64,000 nucleotides of DNA from Theristus sp. LFF4_11 (Eukaryota; Nematoda; Chromadorea; Monhysterida; Xyalidae): contig JASANC010001576.1 of NCBI GenBank assembly GCA_030248135.1, positions 1 through 64,000 on the forward strand. The letters are read 5' to 3'. Within the stretch, counting starts at the first letter, position 1; each line of letters starts with the position of its first letter. The notes beneath the pieces are model-generated. The model was not told where the DNA came from. It worked only from the letters and a program-made list of their open reading frames with translations, and searched no databases. Positions 12,101-24,289 of this stretch are shown piece after piece. A program made the translations under genes and the position numbers.

Positions 12101-15100
12101 ACCTCCTCTGGCGGATCAACGTCGTCTGGTCCCCAACAGGATGATTCGAACGGCTGGGATAAACTGCCAGAGTTGCCCGAACTAGCCGAACGACTGAGTC
12201 AACAGCGCGCCGGCACTTCGAAAGTTGGAAACGCCGAGAAACTGGAGAAACCGTCGGCGCAACTCAGTCCGGCAGGTGAACGACGCTGTTTGCGAATGGC
12301 CATTCTCGCCACTGTGTGATACGGTAGCGTATTAAACGGGCTGCTGTTGAAACGACGCAGGCACGGTGATGCTGGTTTGTGGATACTTGTCCCACTGAAA
12401 GTGGATGGGTCAGTCGACGTGTATGGTGTGCTTGAACCATGCCCGGTGTGTACCACGGTACCCCGAATATGGCTTACGCTGGGCTAAGCTCTGTTCAGCA
12501 GGGTTTTGACACTTTCGACATCTGTCATTTGTCAAGTGTCACCCAGGATATTATACAGTTATACAGAGTGTAAAATTGCATAACGTCCTATTGCGGGGCT
12601 ACTCTGAAATAACCGTAAATCACAATTTCAAACCACCATGCCAGGCACAACGAACAGTGACGTGTCGATGCCGGAGGACTCGGAGACGCACGAACGTAGT
12701 AAACCAAGGGAGGGCGACGATGCAACGGGAGGAGCGAACGTTTCCATGGTCGCCGACCGTTTGGAGCGAACGGACATGCAGCTGCGCGAGGCGTTGGCGG
12801 CGTTGACCGAGAAGACGGAGGAGTGCGAGGCGGTGCACAAGAAGGCCGCCGAGAAACAACAGGATCTGGAGGTTGGTGTCCGTGTAGGGGGTTCGAATAA
12901 AACGAAATCAGACAAAACAGGCTACGGTCCTGATCCTACAGGACAAGCATGGTGCCAATCGATAAATGTTAGGGACCTGCTGCTAGGCTTGCGACTGGAT
13001 TCGTCTTAAGCTTGACGTTAGAGGTTGAGTATAGGGTTGGTGAGAAACCGGTTTTTACAATTGCCCCGAGATGGCCGGTTTTATTTCTCATGCCAACTCC
13101 AGTTTAAAAGGACTCGTTTGCTATGGGGCTATGAGTTGCCAAAAGTGGACCCAAAACTGATGCTGCCGTGTTGTTTCATTTTTTCTTTTCGAATATTAGT
13201 TTCAATGAAGTGGCTAAATGACGTAAAAACAACACCAAACTCGACTCACTCGAGATAATGGATCTGGATCTGGACTAAACTCAAAAATAAATTCCGTATT
13301 GAGCAACAATGGAAAATGAAATTCGAATAAAAACGCGCAGGAACGCGAGGAACTCCTGCAGCAGGCGTTTACGGAATTGAAAGGCCTCGAATGTCAGTTG
13401 GCCGAGAGCCGCGAGCGCGAGAAGAATCTGAAGACCAACGTGCAACGGTTGACCATTGAAACAGGACGGCAGGACGTGGAGATCGCGAAACTGCGCTCGC
13501 AACTGGAGCAATCCGCTGAGCGGGAACAGGTGCACAGTCCGTGGTTTCGTTTGTTTTCTTGAGAGAATTGCGAAATGGAACAGATGAAAAATTGCGACTT
13601 GTCTTTCTGAATCCTTAGTGATAGACAGTAAAATGTTTGTAACGGAACGTTTACACTCATTTGTTTATGTTTGTAGGTAGCAATTTATATTTTTCATTTG
13701 TTTAGTTATTTGCAACAGAACAGGTTATCCGAAAAAAATTTCAAATTGAAAAAAAATGCGTTTTCTACCACAGGAACGACAACAACAGATGTTGATGGCC
13801 GATGTGCAAACGGCTGACCAAGAAACATTGGACGCTGTGCGCGCGCACAATGAACAATTGAAAGAGCAACTGGACAAAATGAAGTTGGAAATTGAGGAGG
13901 TATGATTAATGGCTAATTGGGTCACTTTGTTTGAGAAAGGTCGTCGCGAGTTTTTGGGCCAGCGCCAGCAAATGTGAAAAAGTAAACAATGGAAAATGTC
14001 ATGACCTTCCTTTTTTGCAACTGTTGTGTCGAACAGGCGAGATTGTTGTCAATGCGCTGATTGGCTGCTTAACTGTGTTTTAATGAACCGCTCAATCATT
14101 AATTTTCGGACCCTTCAGGCACGCGACACCGCGGCTTCAGTCTCGGCGTTCAGCAAATCCGAATACGCCCAGCTGGAGCGGTCGCTTGCCGACGAACAAA
14201 AGCAGAACGCCGAATACTCGGAACGGATCAAGGAGTTCGAAGAGAGACTGAAAGAGTTGACTGCGGAGCGTGACAGGTTGCTGGTGAGCGTTGGTGAGAT
14301 TCGACAGAGCCTCCAGACGAACGAAGTCGAGTTGGTGGAAAGTAGGAGTGCGGTGGAGCGAGTGGACTCGGAGAAAGCCGCCGAAGTCAATCAGCTGACG
14401 ACGAAATTGGCCACGTTGACTGTGAGTGTAGGGAGGTTTTTTAATTCGACATTAGAAATTCAGTTGTCGCGGAAACACTGCAGATATATTCAAAGTTTTA
14501 TTGGCTGTTTTGTTTTGTCTTTGTGAACCTTAAACCATTGACTCATAAGCTGTGACTCAGGTCCACTGTCATTCGGGTTGCCTTTACCCGTTGCAATAGG
14601 AGTCGTATCAGCCAATCAGCGCAGTATCAATGTTCAATACTGTAAAAATACGGGGACTTTTGAAAACATAAAACCATTTTCAGGACGAGAAACAACAGCT
14701 GGTGCTATTGATCAACGAGAAACACGAAGAGTCCGTTCGGTATCACGCCGAGTGGCAGCGGGTGAACGCGCTGTTGGCTGATGAGCGCACGCAGGCGGAG
14801 AAATGCCAGCGAGAATTGGCAGCTGTGAAACAACAGTATGAGGTTGGCTGGCTGGGATGCGAGTTACATGTAAAATGTGAAAGGTGAAATCGAAAGTTAC
14901 ATGTAACTCGCTGATTGGATGATTTTGAATTGAGCTCACCAATTGGTCGTCCAGTCTCGCTGCAGCCAATCAGCAGACAGATTCTCAACGTAAACAACAA
15001 GCAAGAAGACAAAAAATACTGATAATTATTCACGGTTTTCCCGTTTCTCAGTCCGTAACGCAAGCGCAAACGGCACAATCAACCGCTCATCAGGCACGGC

Positions 15101-17408
15101 TGGAGCAACTGAACGCTGAGAACGCACGGTTGAACGCTGAGTTGGAAGCGGTGAGCTTGTAAAATCAGGCACCTGGCCACCCTCTTCTGCAGTTGATATT
15201 AGCCCGGGCTGAAAATTGGAATCGGTTTGAATTCGATTCGGCATGAATTGGAATGTGTTTTGATGAGGCAACCCCTCATCTGCCTGAAGCCGATCTTTGT
15301 TAGTCCGGGCTGAAATGCAGAGAACCTTCTCCATGCACACTGGTTGGCTTCTGGAGGGTTTAGTGTCGAGAGTCTTTCAACTGGACGTGATTATCTATTT
15401 GATCGGAATATTTTTCAGATCCATGTGTATTTTTCTAACTTGAGACATTCTCTGAGTGTTTTACCAGACTGCAAGACCTACCTGCAGTAAAACGCCTTTC
15501 GGCCGTTCCATCTGGTGTCCGTCGCACTGACGAGTCACCCCGCACCCACCGCGACATGCGTCTACCCGGGTGAAACCGCAAACAGCGACCCTACTTTTCT
15601 CTCTTCAGCTTTCGCAATCGCACTCCGGCCGCAGCGCTGAAGCGGAGACTGAGCTGGCTCAATTGCGTTCCACCCAGGAGGCGCAGCACCAGGAACGGTC
15701 GCGTCTCGTTGGCGAACTGGAAATGGAGCGAGCGCGCAGCGAGCAGCTTGGCGCTGCATATCAACAGAACGAGGAGACGAGGACGAAAATGCAACGGGAA
15801 TTGGAAAGACTGAGGGTGCATTTGGTGCAGGTCGGTCAGAATGGGGCGTAGCACGATAGAAAAGGCGATACAAAAAATTTTTTTCGTTTATATAGTTTTT
15901 TAGTTTTGGTGTGAAAGACACCGGCACTTGTGAGGTCTTGGTATTAAGCCAAGAAAGAATCCTATTTCTTTCTGTTGTTCTTTCTGTTGGTTTTGAGACA
16001 CAACTCAATGCATGCATTTGTTTGTTTGCGGGGATGTAATCAATCACTCAATCAATCAATCATTTCAAAGGAAAGTTTAGGAAAACGTTTCATAAATTGC
16101 GCCGCAATTCAACTTGCGGCACCGTCGCATTTTAGCCTTAACTGCGCGGCTTTTCCCAGAGCGTGAAACTAGTGTGCCTACAAACTTTCTGAAGCGATAA
16201 TATTCTGTTTGTTTATTTATTCATTATTTTCAGCTAGAAGAGAACTACACCCGTGAGGCCGTAGCGGCCGAGGAGCGCGAAACGGAGCTGAGACAAAAAT
16301 TACTACAGACGGAGCACGCGCTCGAATCGAACACGAACACCATGAACGAGACGAACGCGCAGCTGCAGGTTTTCAGTCTTCCGGTTTTTTGTTTCGTTTT
16401 GGTTTTTTTTTGCAAAAAAGAAACCAACGAAAACGGCGCCCACCACAACGCAACACAACTGGAATAATTAGGCGATTCGGATAATTGGTACAGTAGGTTT
16501 CTTTGAACCTGTCGTCATTTTTGGCAAAATGCAGAACCCGCGAAGAAGACAGAAAGAACGGAACTGAGTTTGAAAAAAGGACATACCTCGCTCGCTGCAA
16601 ATGGGATTCTTGATTCCAAGAACAGAACCGATTCCGGTTCACTCTTTCTTTTATTCTTCCGGTTCACTCTTTTTTAATTCAAAGTTTCGCACGTTCTAAG
16701 TTCAAGTTCAAGTGACTGTGACAGGTTCAAAGATATATAAGCTGTAGTGATGCGACATTCATAAAAGACCAGCTGCACTGAATTAATCACCGTGATGAAA
16801 CTACAATTTTGTAATGTAAATAACTCGACCATTTTGATTGGCTGCATCTGAGCTAAAATGAGCTCAATAGAAGGGCCAATCAGCGAGGTACAAATTCGAA
16901 GTTCTCGTTCAAGGAGCAAATCGACGATCTTCGGACGCAGCTGAGTTCACTGGCGACTCAGCGTGACACGGCCGTGCTGCAGTTGTCGAGTCTACGAGAC
17001 GAAAAGCAACGCACCGAGAAATCGTTGAGCAACCTGCAGACGGTGCTCAGTCAACTGCAGCAGGAGCGAGACACGGAGGTCAGCAAGGAACGGTGCATGC
17101 GAACGTTGCGTTGGGTGTCGATCTGTGTTTGGTCTCGACACGATCACAGCGCACAGCCTGATGCGCTGAAATGGTCTCTCCCCATTATTAATCCTCTTTT
17201 TCTCCACCTTTCAACGACAATGATTGATTTTCCGTGACGATTGCGAACAAGTTGTAGGTTTGACGACCAGACAGTTGCCTACGTCGCTTGTTCGCGGCCT
17301 TTTTGAACGCTCGCCGACGTTTGTTTTTCTTTTTTTTTAGGTCGGCGATGAAGTGCTCCGATTGAAGCGGCGCCTCGATGAGAACACGGCGAAGAGCGCG
17401 GTGCGGGG

Positions 17409-17446
<38 letters not shown>

Positions 17447-19412
17447 GGATTTTGATTTGGAATTGAATTAATTTTTATCGAACAGTCAAACTTTGCACGC
17501 TGATCTGAGTCGGGGGAAGAAAACCGAGCGAAAACCGAACTAAGCCGAATTGTGCCGTTCCTCTATATGCGCTAAAAGTTGATAAAATCACAAACCGAAT
17601 CGATTTTCAGACGCTACAAACCGAACTGGAGCAAACCAAGGCGCAACTGAGTGAAACGAGCGCTGAACAAACGAAGCTCTCCAGTGACAAACAACGCCTG
17701 CAGCAGATTTTGGAGCGGCGCGAGACGGAAATCGTCGAATTAGAGGAGGAGCTGGCGCAGTGGCGGACTCGCTCGGAGCAGGACAGAGCCGGCGCGTCGG
17801 CGTCTGGAAATTCCAATAAGGTGGGCGGTGGGGTGGATAATGGCTGGAGTCGGAATACATGGACGAATTTTAAAATTTGTGAAAAAAAAATGAAAAAAAA
17901 CAAACTAAATAATAATTGTTGAGTTATTCAGATTTGATGGAATGGTTGAAATCTACATGATGTGAATCTGTTTTGAATCTGTCCAATTTTCAACCGACGT
18001 AATAGCTGCACTCGCTAACAATTCCCTACTACTTGTGGGTTACTATCTACATTTTCCTCGGAAATAAATTACATTCGAATCGAAAAATCGATTCACATGA
18101 TAAAACGGTGTTGCAGTGTTTTGGAAATCGAAAATATTTGATATAAAAAAACAGCGTTGCAGAGCGTCGACAAAGAGCTGCTGAGGAATCTGTTTCTCGG
18201 CTATTTCACGGCGCCCGACGACAAAAAACACGACATCGCGATGTTGCTCGCGTCGATTTTGTCCTTCTCCAAGGAGGTTGGCGTTAGATTTTTGTTTTTT
18301 TTTTCGTTGTGGGTTAGTTTTTCAATGGGTGATCGATTCTTTCTTAAAGCTTGAGAAGACAATCTGGGCACTCTTTTGAATGCGACTAGCTGATTGGTTG
18401 TTGCGTTGCGTTGCACTGATTCAGCCGTGGCCAACCACTAACCAAATCACACGTGACTGGATTCACTATAACGTTGGCGTGTTGCAGTCCCCGACAACTG
18501 TTGATTTTTTTGAGAATGAGAAGTGAATCACCGTGAATTACCAGGTGAAATGTTCCGGCCGCAAAATGCATTACATAGTCCAAATCCACGTCGATGATTG
18601 GTATCTAGAGACATGAAATAAAATCGATGAACTGAAAATGTCACGTGCCGTGATTGTGTGATCCACGGTGGTTTTTTTCGGGTCAATCAGTGTGTGATAA
18701 ACCTTCCCACTGTCGTCCGAGCCATCGTCCCAATTGTTCATCACGTTCGCAGGACATGCGAAAACTGGACGGAGCGTCCGCTTCTGGCTGGCTGTCGTTT
18801 CTGAGGCGTACGGACGCCACGCAACACGCGACCTCCGCCGAGCACTCGATCACGACGCAATTTATAAAATTCCTCGAAGCCGAGTCGACCGAGCAAGCCG
18901 GACAACGGCAGACTAAGGCGGCGCCGCCCTTGATTCCGATGCAACCGCGTCATTCCGTTCGTTTTGGGGAATTGGACTGGTTTTGTTTTCGTTGTGCCGC
19001 CGCCCCCCTTTTGCTGTTTTGTGGAGTCGAGACTTTCATGTTGGTGGTGTGAATTTGCCAGTTTGGTATAGCTTCTGGTTATTAGTGCACGAGCTGAATG
19101 TGAATGTTGAGAGTTCAGCTGATTGAGGTTTTTGTGTGAATGACCATGGCCAGGCCATGTATTCTGGTGTTGTCTGACCTGACCAACATGCTCGATTTTC
19201 TAAAAAATACTGAAGAGAACCAGCTGGAGCCATAAGACCAGATCAAATCAAAGGATCGCTCCCAATGTTTCCAGCCCCATCACCGTTCTTCCACACTCGG
19301 CTCGTCGCGAGAGTCGACTCCGTCGGCCGGGCTGTCGTTTCAATTGCCGTCGTTTGAAAACCCGCATCCCGGCTCAAACAGCGATTTTCTGCGAGAGGCG
19401 TTGCAGGACTGA
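6102..19412 (+). CDS. TRIP11: GMAP-210/TRIP11-type golgin, long coiled-coil Golgi tether (28 exons, about 1,476 aa)
   Basis: Predicted cis-Golgi golgin that tethers vesicles and binds Arf1-GTP. Exon 1 (6102-6215) reads MAGWLSNIRNIQ, GQLSEFTREVLTETVEDVE, matching the GMAP-210 N-terminus (GQISNFTKDMLMEGTEEVE in human). Exons: 6102-6215, 6589-6801, 7119-7208, 7491-7601, 7891-8034, 8259-8489, 8877-8970, 9362-9474, 9718-9943, 10205-10287, 10429-10512, 10923-11027, 11142-11436, 12099-12275, 12645-12871, 13341-13529, 13774-13899, 14119-14421, 14684-14842, 15052-15150, 15609-15830, 16234-16368, 16914-17078, 17341-17400, 17611-17820, 18163-18276, 18753-18956, 19275-19412. All join in phase. Most of the protein is heptad-rich coiled coil. 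Exon 26 (residues about 1325-1362, VDKELLRNLFLGYF) is the GRAB Arf-binding domain. The C-terminus is Ser/Pro-rich. The exon 2 donor is uncertain. Exon 8 could end at 9480. It is shorter than the human protein (about 1,980 aa). Confidence 0.9.
8093..8212 (+). repeat. Dispersed repeat P, copy 1, just upstream of golgin exon 6
   Basis: About 120 bp with CTGGTGTCCGTCGCACTGAC, ATGCGTCTACC and GAAACCGCAAACAGCGA, shared with 15470-15588 in the same orientation. Both copies sit in golgin introns shortly before an exon. Non-coding; origin unknown. Confidence 0.6.
9221..9318 (-). other. tRNA-like (probably decayed or SINE-derived) segment in a golgin intron
   Basis: Read on the minus strand, the segment has a plausible A box (GGCCTGGATGGAAGC), an anticodon-loop-like CTCTTGT (would be CTT, Lys), and a B-box-like GGATCGAGCCC with a possible TCGGG/CCCGA T stem. 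The acceptor stem does not pair, so it is probably a tRNA pseudogene or the head of a tRNA-derived SINE and not a working tRNA. Confidence 0.35.
14859..14974. repeat. Pair of nested inverted repeats in a golgin intron
   Basis: A perfect 15-bp inverted repeat, GCGAGTTACATGTAA at 14859-14873 and its complement at 14896-14910, is followed immediately by GCTGATTGG (14909-14917) and its complement CCAATCAGC (14966-14974). Both would form hairpins in the transcript. The second motif is the dispersed one described in the findings. Confidence 0.7.
15470..15588 (+). repeat. Dispersed repeat P, copy 2, just upstream of golgin exon 21
   Basis: Shares TGGTGTCCGTCGCACTGACG, ATGCGTCTACC and GAAACCGCAAACAGCGA with 8093-8212. 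It lies 20 bp before exon 21. The preceding 15165-15345 carries another repeat (CCACCCTCTTCTGCA and GAAATGCAGAGAACC) that recurs near 11510-11565. Confidence 0.6.
17408..17447 (+). repeat. (GTT)n microsatellite directly after golgin exon 24
   Basis: About 13 tandem GTT units begin 8 bp after the exon 24 donor at 17401. Simple sequence with no other feature. Confidence 0.9.
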
Positions 19413-20623
19413 AATGTGACATCGAGTTTTTTTGTTACTGTCTGTATTTATTGTTCTCGTGCTTTGTTATTCTTTTGTTTTGTCTGTGGATTGTTCGGGT
19501 GATGGAAAATTGGCTGATGCTTCGGCTTTTTCTATTTTGGTGTCAGGTTTTTTCTTGCGTGGTAGTGAAGTGAGATGTTCTTTTTCTACTTCTATTCTAA
19601 CTTTTCATGGTGCCAAACCAAAATAACAGTTGCTTTTGTTTCTTAAGTGGAATAATGCCATATGTTTTGTATTGTTGATTCTGTCAATTATTATAATTTT
19701 TTTGGGTTCAGCGAATCAATGCGTTTGCAGACGTCAAACCAATATTTATGTGCCAAGTCCAAATAGCCAAGTGGCTCGGTCCTATTTAAGGATTTTTTTA
19801 ATTTTCGAGTCACGCATGAAACTGCTTACCTCTCTATGCGCGCATTGAGTCTCCGGAACAAAAAAATAACAACATGATTTATAAAATCTGTGCAAAGAAT
19901 GTTTGAGGAAGTTTACAACGCCTGACTGTGATCAAATGAGAATTGAAGTTCGCCTTTTATATGCTGCATTTTTGTGCATTCACGGAGTAAATTTGTCAGA
20001 ATTGAACTGGATTTGCAAGTTCTAAGGAAAAAACAGTGAACTATTGTCTTTCTTTGTGGGTATACATTTTTTTTTGCATTGCTGAAGAATTTTATATTTA
20101 TCATCTGGCTTGTGTCAGTGTTTCTTTTCGTACAAAATGCAAATTCTCGTAATGAAAACCTATTTTTGACAGAAAAAGAGAAATCTGATCATAATTTTGT
20201 TGTGTTCATTGCCTTCCATGTTTATACGGAGCGACAGAAAAAAAATACGATTGTCCGAAATTGTTGGATTATGAATTCACTCACTTCGGTGTTTTACTAT
20301 TTGCGAATTACGGTCAGAAAAAAAACAAATTTTTGTACGGACACAGACGGCTGTTGTACTGCGCTCAAAACTGCCGTGCGTTGATTGGTCGTTGGCTCAG
20401 CTGCAGCAGCGCAGCACCCAATCAGCGTGCTGAATGGCATCATCGATCAAATTTGACGAAAAATCACAACAATCGGCATTGGCAAAAGTGCCAGCGCGCC
20501 TTGTCTGAAGCCAGTGCACTCTGGTCCGGTCATCACACTTGTTGCACAGTCAGGAACACGCGCTGTTATATCGCCTGTGTGTTCGACTTGTTACTATCTT
20601 CAGACTCTTGACTAGCACAAATG
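19413..20623. other. Intergenic stretch between convergent golgin and methyltransferase genes
   Basis: Holds the T-rich 3' UTR of the golgin gene and then AT-rich DNA with no supported gene. A repeat with GCATGAAACTG and TATGCGCGCATTGAGTCTC lies at about 19763-19862. A GATTGG/CCAATCAGC pair lies at 20383 and 20418. Frames in the interval are short and lack family resemblance. Confidence 0.5.
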
Positions 20624-22194
20624 CTAGGACAGTTCGTACACACTGACGCCGGTGCATCCGAAATATTCGCTGCTCACAGTCACTGGCAACGCGTAATGTT
20701 TCAACAGTCGCATTTTACGCTTCGCGTCTGCGCTCAGCGCGTGCCGGCCGGGGTCTCCGAGCAGAATTCGTACGTTCGGATTGCGCTCGCGCACCCGTTC
20801 AAGCCAGACGAGCAGCTTCGTGGCGAACACGCTTTCGTAGAATAGATCACCCACGAGAATCGTGTTGATTGCCTGAACGACAAGTTGGCAATCAGTGGCG
20901 ACCATTTTTGGCATGTCATGGAATTAGGCTTCATTTTGGAAGAAAAACCGGTTTACCGAAGTTTTTTCTGAGACTTTTTTTATTGTTACAGTGCTGCGTG
21001 GAATCGCCCCAATGAATGGAGTGTTATTCACCAAGCTGCAGCGCAAAACAGATGACAACAGTGGGAAAACGGGCCGTATGTTTTTTCGAAAAAAATACAA
21101 CTTCAGCACGTTTACTGCTTGCAGTTTCATATACCTCAGACCAATCTACAAGCAACATTTCAAACACAGCCAATCAGCAAATTCCCTGCAACGGTGTGCC
21201 TCAGTATGCCCGCTGAACTGACCAAGCTCTCAGATAAAGGCTCACAAATCAGATCCCGTGGCTCCAGACGAACCCGCTTCGGACACCAAACGTCGTTTCT
21301 TCGAGCGTTTATTCGTAATGCCAACAGTGCATCTGAAAAGTACCATGGGGAAAAAGGAAAGTGGACGAAACGAACCAGCCGATGCGCACAAAGCAACTAG
21401 GGGTGGTATGGTATCTACGTACGTAGATGGTATCTATAATATTTTTCATTTTGGTCCCGAGACTCAAAGAGCGCATAGATAGGTAAACAGTTTCATGCAT
21501 AACGCGGGTATTCAAAATTGATAAAGTGATTCGAGTCCCCTGAATACGGTCAGGTCACTTAGGCTGTTTTGAATTCCTCCACACTTCGAATTGTCCGAAA
21601 TTCGAACGACTCAACTGTGGTCAATGTCGTTCGCGGTGACCGCGCGAGCCCCGCGCATCAACGCAGCAATGCTGCCGGAGCCACAGCCACAGCCGACATC
21701 AAGCACGTCACGGTCATTGACAACCGCCGGATGGTCCAGGATGTATCTGGTAAATGCGATTTTGTGACTGTCGATTTTGAAAAAGATTACCGATCAAAGA
21801 TGACGTGGTAAAAAACACCACACAAATGATAATTTTGCAAAATCAAACAAAGATACAGTACGTTTTTATAATTTTACAGTACCTACCGGCGCCAATGATG
21901 CAGCGCATCAGCTCTTTCTCACAAACGCAAACCAAACCCATCATTCTGCACCCACTTTGTCACACCCTGTCCACCGGGCCAATAAAACGCCCAATACGGA
22001 TCGGTCGGTGTCCAATTTTCAGTTGCCAACTCTGTTTCGCCCAAAAACTGGCTAGCCGAGGCGAGCCACATCGGGCACTCGGGCGTGATGAGATGCAGCG
22101 AAATCGAGGGCGTCAAATGGGCGCGTGTTGCTCTCGTGTGCCGCAGGATCCAGCGAGCCGAGCGAATGAGATCGGTGTGCGGTGGGTGTTTCAT
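20624..22194 (-). CDS. ETFBKMT: Electron-transfer flavoprotein beta-subunit lysine methyltransferase (METTL20 family), 4 exons, about 249 aa
   Basis: Predicted mitochondrial SAM-dependent enzyme that methylates lysines of ETF-beta, the electron carrier for acyl-CoA dehydrogenases. Exons on the minus strand: 22194-21956, 21767-21616, 21332-21223, 20872-20624. They join in phase, although the exon 1 donor is less sure. The N-terminus (MKHPPHTDLIRSARWILRHT) is basic and suits a mitochondrial presequence. Residues about 30-80 carry HLTPSISLHLITPECPMW and TDPYWAFYWPGGQ, close to the human HLTPEIQLRLLTPRCKFW and SDPYWAIYWPGGQ. Exon 2 holds SAM motif I, DVLDVGCGCGSGS, then ANDID. Exon 4 carries LVGDLFYE and ILLGDPGRHAL, as in the family. 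Human length is 262 aa. About 640 bp separate its start from the 3' end of the P2 gene on the same strand. Confidence 0.9.
21415..21545 (-). repeat. Dispersed repeat with GCATGAAACTGTTTACCTAT, inside methyltransferase intron 2
   Basis: On the minus strand it reads GACTCGAATCACTTTATCAA, then GCATGAAACTGTTTACCTAT and ATGCGCTCTTTGAGTCTCG. The same order occurs at 43849-43942 and 19763-19862 on the plus strand. Non-coding family of about 100 bp. Confidence 0.6.
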
Positions 22195-22832
22195 GAAAAC
22201 TGCGGTGTTTTGGTCACCCTGGAACTTACTGCTTGATGGTTATTTGCCCATGTCATACTGTGTGCCGTTTCTTTAGTATTCAGATTCAGATGCGATCGAC
22301 GTGTCAACGGAAAAGTGTTGAAACTGGTTGTTTCGCTCATCAAGTTCAGTTCGCAAAATTGGAGGCAAGTTCAAAATTGAAATTTTGCTTCAAAGCAGAA
22401 AAAGTGGTGCAACGTCTCATTGAGATGAACATCAGCCAATCCTACAGTTTAGTCAAATGACAGAAATAAAGCATGGATGTTTGAGTTTCGTGCTATTTTT
22501 CAACAACTTATCCGCCAGCAGTTGATTCGAATTTTGATCGTCTCTTGCATTGGTAGTCTTGCACCATTGAATGTTCGATCAATTGCTAATGTTACTAATT
22601 GCTGTGCTTTCTTGAGGCAATAGATTTGGTGGAAAACAACCAAAGCAATAATCACAACAAACGCACCTCAACGATTCATTTTTTATTGGCCAACAGTTTT
22701 TTCAGCTTGTCACTTTCGAGAAATAATCCATCACACAACTCAACAACAAAGAACTGAACAATTTGGATAGACTCCGAAAAACAATAACAAAAATCAGGAG
22801 CTGTTTTCCATCTAATTTCGGCTGCCGGATTT
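22195..22832. other. Intergenic gap between ETFBKMT start and P2 3' end
   Basis: AT-rich spacer of about 640 bp between two minus-strand genes. It should contain the P2 3' UTR and the ETFBKMT promoter. I see no further gene and no distinctive site. Confidence 0.5.
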
Positions 22833-24056
22833 TCAGTCGAACAGACCAAAGCCCATGTCTCCGTCGGATTCCTCTGATTCTTCTTTCTTCTCCTCCTTTT
22901 TCTCCTCTGAAAAAAAGAAATACAAAGCAATAAAGTGGAACCAAATAAAACCAACACAGTCAGACACGTTCAGCTGGCAAATCGGCTGCGTGCTGATTAG
23001 TGTGCTTGACAATTATGATCAGCTTGATGCACCCAATGAACGCACAAGGTGTCTGCTTTCGTGACAGTTACAGATGTTTTGCGAATCGCAGTTTTCTGGT
23101 TTTGTGTGGCTGAATGAAGCACCGTTTAAAGACATTACGTTCGCTTGGAACACAGTGGATGTTGTGATGTCACAGAAAAATCAAGCAGTGCGCCGGCTTC
23201 AAACTGAGATCGTATGTGTTGGTGTGTTGAATAAAACACAGCAGCAACAAAATCAATTCAAAAAACCAAGCAGAAACGTGACCTTGTTTCGGCTCGCCCC
23301 CGCCGGCCGCGTCTGCAGCTCCAGCACTCACGGCGACGCCGCCGCCGCCGCTCGGCACGGACGCAAGTTTTTCGCGGCCTGACGAAAATGAAAATCAACT
23401 AACGTCCGGTACCGACATTTTCTGTTTCTCAGTTCAATCGTGTGAGTATTTTCACAAAGCGGTTTCAAAAACTGAGTGCTCTGGGAGAGATTCAACGACT
23501 GGCTCACAGTCTCCTCTCCCTCAGTCAACTGACAAATACAACGCGACTGTGGGTTTGTTGATACTAACGCGACAATACAAGCATCGAAAATCGTTGATCA
23601 AAAATCGCAAATCTATTGCAAAAAATCACCACAGCTGTGGGAAGGAACTCAGAACACAAACCACCACAAAGCGCCGATAAAAAATCAATCGTCAGTTCAG
23701 CTAAAGTTCAGAACTCACCCTCGGCCACCAATTGATCGATGTTCTTGCCCTTCAGCGCCTCAATGACCCGCTTCGTGTTCTCGGCGTCGGCGTCAATTCC
23801 GACCGATCCGAGAATGTTCTCGATGTCCTGGACAACCAACAATGTCAATTGAAACGAAACTGGAAGAACCAAGAACCGCCAAGAACCAACTAAACTGCTT
23901 GACCACACCACACACACACCACAGAGCCGGAGCGGCACAACAGCACTCAAATAAATTTCAAAAATATAAACGTGGAACCTGCCAAAAACTCACTTTCTTT
24001 GTCGGATTCTCGTTGCCGCCGAGCACGGCCAAAAGATACGCAGCCACGTAGCGCAT
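22833..24056 (-). CDS. rla-2: 60S acidic ribosomal protein P2 (4 exons, 113 aa)
   Basis: Component of the ribosomal stalk that recruits and activates elongation-factor GTPases. Exons on the minus strand: 24056-23994, 23827-23719, 23378-23283, 22906-22833. The joined frame has no break. The N-terminal dimerisation domain starts MRYVAAYLLAVLGG and continues with DIENILGSVGIDADAE and GKNIDQLVAEG, the P2 (not P1) signature. A flexible Gly/Ala hinge follows (VPSGGGGVAVSAGAADAAGG). The acidic tail ends SDGDMGFGLFD, the conserved motif bound by GTPase factors and by ribosome-inactivating toxins. The length of 113 aa is normal for the family. The start is the first ATG of the conserved domain. Confidence 0.96.
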
Positions 24057-24289
24057 GATTGTTTGATTGCTTGTTTTTTATTTGTTTTGCGATGTACGTC
24101 GCCGATGAAACGACCTTAGCTCCGAAGAGAACAGTACACCTGAATAGAAGAAAGCGTAATGCATCATTATTAAAACAGCTGCAATGGTTTCTGCAGTTCC
24201 AGGTTATGGGTTGTTATAAATTATACCATCAAAAACCTGGAAGTTGAAAAGATTTGTGAATGATAAGTGCGTCGAAGGTTCCTTATTCT

